In this document: positions 11,001 through 17,000 of the stretch, one piece after another | How positions within the stretch are numbered: position 1 is the first letter of the stretch | Layout: each line of letters begins with the position of its first letter | From: Mnemiopsis leidyi | Taxonomy: Eukaryota; Ctenophora; Tentaculata; Lobata; Bolinopsidae | Direction of reading: 5' to 3' | Assembly: GCA_000226015.1 (NCBI GenBank) | Contig: JH153954.1 | Location: forward strand, 123,833 to 145,120 | DNA length: 21,288 nucleotides | The notes under the pieces: model-generated | Seen by the model: the letters and a program-made list of their open reading frames with translations, nothing else | Databases searched by the model: none | Told to the model about the DNA's origin: nothing | Made by a program: the position numbers and the translations under genes

Positions 11001-14000
11001 TATAATTTTATGATGTTACTCACTTAGTACTTTCGACAAATTTTGACTTCCTGGCTTCGAACCCAAAACTTTGTGCCTCCTCGAAAATGTGACATGATAT
11101 TCAAATGTCTGTAATCAGTAACGGTCAGAGTTTTGGGACCTCAAATTGGATTAGGATTCGTAACTCGATACGGCCGTAACTCTTACCAATCATGCGCTAT
11201 GAGCTCATGGGGTCGCTAGTAACTGTCATTTCTATTCTCGTAAAATCTTGAGTGGTTCAGGTTGAGTTGTGAGCCTCAACCAACCACTTGTTTATACGCA
11301 GCTGTAATTGTGGCAGTAATATTGAATGGTACAGAAATAGAAATCTCGAAGTACATTGACAGTATCGTACGAATTCGACTCTCAACATTTCACACGGACA
11401 CACTACACATTGCTACTCATGTTTGTCATCCATGACTTACGAGACAGAACTGTGACTATTTTATTACATGACACGTACGAGAGCTCGATGAAGGAGAGGT
11501 ACTACTTACCACTGCGTTATCGGAAGTTCCTCTTATCTCCAAGTTGATTTACTCACACGGATTTCATTCTCGTAAAGTATAAAAAGTTCTGTGAACACAG
11601 TTTCGAAAATAGAGGATGTAAAATCGCAGTTTACACGTTTGATAGAATTTTCGCATTTACACTACAAGCAGCTGCAGCATGTTGATTGGCTGAATGACTA
11701 TACTATGTTTAATACAGCGTAACTTGCCGGACATACTCGAAAATACAATTTTAACTAACCAAGACGGTGACTAAGTTGATCGTCGGAGTAGATTTGCGAG
11801 TTTTTAGACAATTTAAGCCCTTTAACTCGATGTTGGTAAGAGCAATTTCAATTGCAAACAGAATTTATAGGCTTCAGTTGCATGTTTCACTTTCAGATTT
11901 TGATATTTTCCCTTTTACATTGGACATAGTGGGGATATGAAAAGTGAATTATTTCAGAGACAGATGGCGCCAGCCCTGCCGACGTCAGCACCACCAGTAC
12001 CCAGAGTGCCTGCAGCACCCCCAGCAGCACCCTCCGCCCCCGCTGCACCCCCTGCTCCACGGGCACCTGCTGCTCCACCCGCTCCAGCTGCTCCACCAGC
12101 ACCTAAGGCACCTCCCGCTCCAGCTGCTCCCCCCGCACCCAAGGCACCCCCCGCACCTAGAGCACCTCCAGCTCCAAATGCGCCTTCTGCCCCTGGCGCT
12201 CCACCTGCACCCCCTGCACCGGGGGGTGCGCCTAAACCATCTGGTGAGTGTAAAGGATACTCGAACATATGTGAAGTTAGAACCACCTGTTTTTGGATCG
12301 TTATCCTGTTTACATTTCATTCATTTTTATGAAAAACATGGGGCCGTGATGTTGCTTATATAACAAGAATTGCGCCCGCTTTGTTTGGTCTCAGGCGGAC
12401 GCTTGAGATTTCCATCTCTCTTTTTGACTAGATACCGCTATGAAGTTTCTGTCATCGTAAACTTAATACTTTGATAAATGATGATAATCACTACGCTACG
12501 AATTTTTGTAAACTAGATACCACAGTCCGCAATGAAGTAAGAGCAACGGCTAACTAAAAACTAAACGTTTTGAACGTTAAATTTAATAGTTATCACACTA
12601 CCAAGCGCTTGGATCCTGAACGAAAGTCCACGCTACATTTACAAGACCAGGTGAAGCTGAAAGGTAGAAACGCATTCAGACTTAATGGCGGCAACTCCGC
12701 GTCTAAAACTCTGCTGAGTGCTGCGCGTTCCTAAAACTCGGCTTACCGTAAACGTGGGCGACACAGTGTCGCGGACGCAGTTACGTCCTTTCTTGTTGAT
12801 TTATTTCCTGTTGTTGTAAATTCGTTCGCGGTTTTCTCCAGGGGGTCATATATTTTGTTCAGTACATCGTTGTTAAATCGTTTCTAAGTGTTAAATGTTA
12901 ATTCGTTGAGTTTTTGCAATCTTCAACTTCAAGTACACCGACACCGTGATTGTCCCGCTATATTTTGCTAGCTATACCCGCGATCTTAAATCAATTCACA
13001 TTTCCCCTGTCCTCACGTTACGTATTGAAATTTAATTATTCAAAAAACGTGTTCATATTACGGCTTAGGTGCCTATTCACCTTTAAATACCAAGATTTGG
13101 TGCACGTAGGAAGTAATTTCAGTCAGCAGTCAGTGTAATGCGCGGCGCATCATCTATTTCATCTGTTACGTAATTTAAATTACTTTACGTAGGAGCAGGT
13201 GGGACACCGGACACGTCCATCTACCTACCTACCCACCCACCCCCAAAATCCGACCACTTTAAACCATCTACTTTACTTTTTTGCCTTCGGCAAAAAAGTA
13301 TTAGAGATGGAAAAAATGCGATATCGTGCTTGATATGTATAAGAGGACGATCTTCTTATTTCATAAGTATAATCTTGTCTTTCATAAAGTTTAATCAGAC
13401 GTGTATTTCTCAGGTGGTGGAGGTGGAGGTATGGGCGATCTCGCATCTCAACTTGCTGGTGCTACTTTAAAAGTATGTAACTGTTAAATAATTGATATGA
13501 TACTAAACCATTTCTACTCCTAAAAAGTAAGAGTACCGTTTATTTTCATTACTCAATTCTTAGAAATAAATGAATACCACATTTTCAGTCTACGAAGAGC
13601 AACAACAGACCACCACCTAAACCTGCTCTTAGTTTACAAGATGAGATGAGATTAAAACTTGAAAGAAGAAAAGCTAAACTGTTAGTGACATAGTTTTAAG
13701 AAATAAATTTATTTATGTTATCTGCAGCTGCCGATCTTTGGTAGTTCTACTCGTCATCGACGAAATACAATTAAAAGATTATGTTGCAGTTGAAGCTTTT
13801 GTACTATCCCGAGACAACGAGAATGAGAATAAACGTTACCCACTTTCAGAGCAGACGACGGCGGATCAGGTGGTGGCTCTGGTACTGTTACTCCAACATC
13901 CACTGTAAGTATTTCTAAATGTACAAATTTCTTGACCGTTCAATTAAATCAGTTTCCAGATACCTGCCTCAAGTTGTGGACTTTTCTGTTGTTTATTCAT

Positions 14001-17000
14001 ACTTAAATCGAACTAATGTAAATTGAACATTTTTGTCAAAATTGGCCGGTAAACCGTTTTAATTAAAGTTGTATACTAATCCAACATTCTTCGTTTAAAT
14101 CCTTGTATTGAGAAAACTTCTCAATTTGAGACTCGAGGGTCAGGGTACGGATAGGACGTGTACTTTAAACCACATTAAACACAACACACTTTTACCGCCT
14201 ATCAACATCAATTTCAGTCCGGTCTGCAATTGACAGGATCTAACCTTTGTGACTTGAAACAAGGGACCACAAGCCTAATAATCACAAAAACTGTTGTCGT
14301 ATCCAAACTTTGTAGAGCTGAATGTAGGTGAGGAAGTATACTTAGTTGGTACTTCCCTCATTTCCTCTTCACAATTCACATTTCACCTCCAGGACGAATC
14401 AGAGAATAATATTATCGATTTTAGAAAAGGGCTTCGTCCCACTAAGTCCTCTCAAAAGCATGAAGAGGCCACTAGTCGCCAGGATTCACAGGTAGAACGA
14501 TCATCACTTCATAAATCTTATTTTCCTCAAAAACTATTTTTTATCATTACATTAAAGTCTTCAGAAATTCACCTCAGTGTCTGACTTCTAATTTTCCTAG
14601 TTCATTTTTACATTGTTTCATTATCACACTCTTCATTCTCACCCAGGAAAGATCTGAGGGTATAGTGTTAGGGTTCATAAGAGCACTAAAATCAAGCAAA
14701 TCTTCACACCGACACATGCCACCTTCAACGATTGAGGTACATATAATGCGGTTGTAAAGTCACGGGGGAAAAGTCGTGCGATTTAGCGTCTCTTCCCCTT
14801 TTTCTTGTCCTCATCTTTTTTCTGCTCAGATAATACACATATATCCTCATATGGTAATATTAAACTTAGAACTGTTACTACTTACTAATAAAGGTACTGT
14901 AGGGGGCGTTGGTTCCTAACTAAAATAGAATTCTGCAGCAAATTATATTCGACTTTGTTGCTCTTTTTGATATTGCTTTTTGTGGTATTGTCCTTTTTTA
15001 TGTAAAAAATAGAGTTTTTGATGACTGAGACTTTTGGTGAAAAGAACTGGTTAAGTATTCACGTACATCTTGTAAATGTGATGGTTTTTACTATTTAGTG
15101 ATTTTTGGGAGCCGAAAAATACGTTGCATTTCAAATTTGGGACTGTTTTTGGTCGATATGGATAGATCATAGAGTAATGTCAAATTATTGAGGCCAAATT
15201 ATTAAATCTGTTCTTGTTTCTAGTTACTACAGCCCCAACATCAATAACTTAAAAATAGACCTGAATTCTTGTCTGTAACAATTTAAGACCCTTTTCATCT
15301 TGTGTTGCGACTCGGACGCCCAGGTCGGAATACAATTGATGTCAAAACATTGAAAGTTACATTTACTTGGTCCTGGATTTCGCCCGTCGAGGTTATTCCT
15401 TATCTTATTAGTTAACTCTTATGTAGTTTCTTCAATACTATCACATAAATTCATGGCACAACCTGTCTGTTTTCATTTAATTTGCCTTTCTTATGTAACC
15501 GGAATTTGATTTTTTACCTTTTGTTTTAGGCAGTGCCCGACCCACTTACAAAGGTAATTATTTGCTGTTTTACTGAATGATGAATTATCCGTAGGGTTTT
15601 TGGTCTTCCGCAGATATGTCATAATTCTGTACTGAAACCGAAACCTGCACGAGAATTTCTTTTCATCCACTTTCAAATCAGGAAAGTTATGGAATAAATT
15701 TTATACGTGAATGATTCAATGAAATGTTCGTACCTGATGGTTGATGGTCTAAAAGCGACCTGTATGTCAATCGACATGTGTGATCAACTTCTCTTGTTTA
15801 TTGTGGTCATTTTATTTTTTAATTAATAATGATAATATTCAAATCGAGTTTTTCACATGTGCAACAGAATTCGGCATGATAAGTAACTTCTTCACTACTA
15901 AAAATTTAAAATGCACGTTTTTTTGTCTTTTACCAGTCATGGAAAATGATATGATTGTCAATCAAGCGCCAGTGTTTTTAATATAAATATGATCACCCCT
16001 AGCGCGTTTATTTAAGAGGTTGCTCAATATTAATCTCATCATGTTACGCTTGTTCATAATCTTAACGTGTTCAATGAAGTACTTCCTAATTACGTGATTA
16101 ATACTTATAAAATACTTGTTGTCAGTGTAACGGAACATGGAAAGGACCAAAAAAGGTACAGTGCATACATTCTGCGAGCTATTGACACGTTAAATTGAAT
16201 AACAGTGCTCTTTCCATTTATTTGACCTGTGCGCGGCGTTGCACATTGTATGCAACGCCATTTTCTAATATCTGGGGGTTTCACTGTTAAATGTCAGTTT
16301 CACCTGTCTTTATGATCTGCTAAATGATAACTCTGTAAGACTTACTGCGCAGGATTTGTTAACCACTTCTCTGTAATCTAAATTCCTCCTATCAGTATCA
16401 CGCGACTTATCAGGTCACGTGATATACCTTTCACCTGTTACGTGGCATTTCTCCACTTTACACCCTGTGTCGTGCCACGCTGCTTGTGTTTTAGCAATCG
16501 CTTTCCTGATAAATTGTCTGAAAGTATTAATGTTTGCAGAATCAATGCTTTTAACTACCACCAACTTAAATGATTGTAAAATTAAGATATTCATCAGACA
16601 CCGATGAACGTCTTACTTTAAACAAAATTGAATTGATTTATGCGTGCGATTGTCAAGGAATAATTTTTTATTTATGATAAATCTAAAATTTTTTTTAAAA
16701 CTTGTATGTAAAAATAGTCACCGGTTACATTTTCAATGATTTTTACAAGTATCGATACAACTTTAAAATTGATCACTAATTGTTACAAAAATTTGATGAA
16801 ACTTTCGTACAAGTCTCATGAAATTTTATATTTCAGGTGGCAGACACTAGCACACCTTCGTCGCCCTCTCCGAAGCCTAAATGGAAACAAGATTTAGAAA
16901 GTAAGTAAAATATTCGAAAGATAACACATACCACAAAAATCAAGGGCATCATAAACATGATAAAGAGAGTAAGAAAACTAAGTATGATCAAAACACAGAT

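Larger units (their letters stand above)
15554..16836 (+). other. Ena/VASP intron 12, 1.3 kb
   Basis: AT-rich, with a candidate 30-nt cassette exon at 16126-16155, a GC-rich hairpin at 16235-16259 and a TCACGTGA palindrome at 16415-16422. The open frames at 15780-15986 and 16419-16607 are not recognisable. Confidence 0.7.

Noticed and set aside
11954-12320. Long minus-strand frames rich in Gly/Ala or Cys/Trp
   Set aside because: They are antisense shadows of the Ala/Pro-rich exon 6; GC-rich repeats keep all frames open.
14218-14327. Possible exon after the acceptor at 14211-14217
   Set aside because: The frame ends in TGA just after a gtgagg donor that would exit at phase 2, which does not fit exon 10 (phase 0).
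14830-14853. 24-nt phase 0-0 microexon candidate (IIHIYPHM) after a strong pyrimidine tract
   Set aside because: The donor gtaata is mediocre and the peptide has no resemblance to the linker. Splice signals alone are too weak in AT-rich intron, but junction reads would settle it.
15939-15985. Acceptor-like cttttaccag followed by a short frame ending in TAA
   Set aside because: The open frame needs a phase 1 donor upstream, but exon 12 exits at phase 0; the phase 0 reading stops at once.
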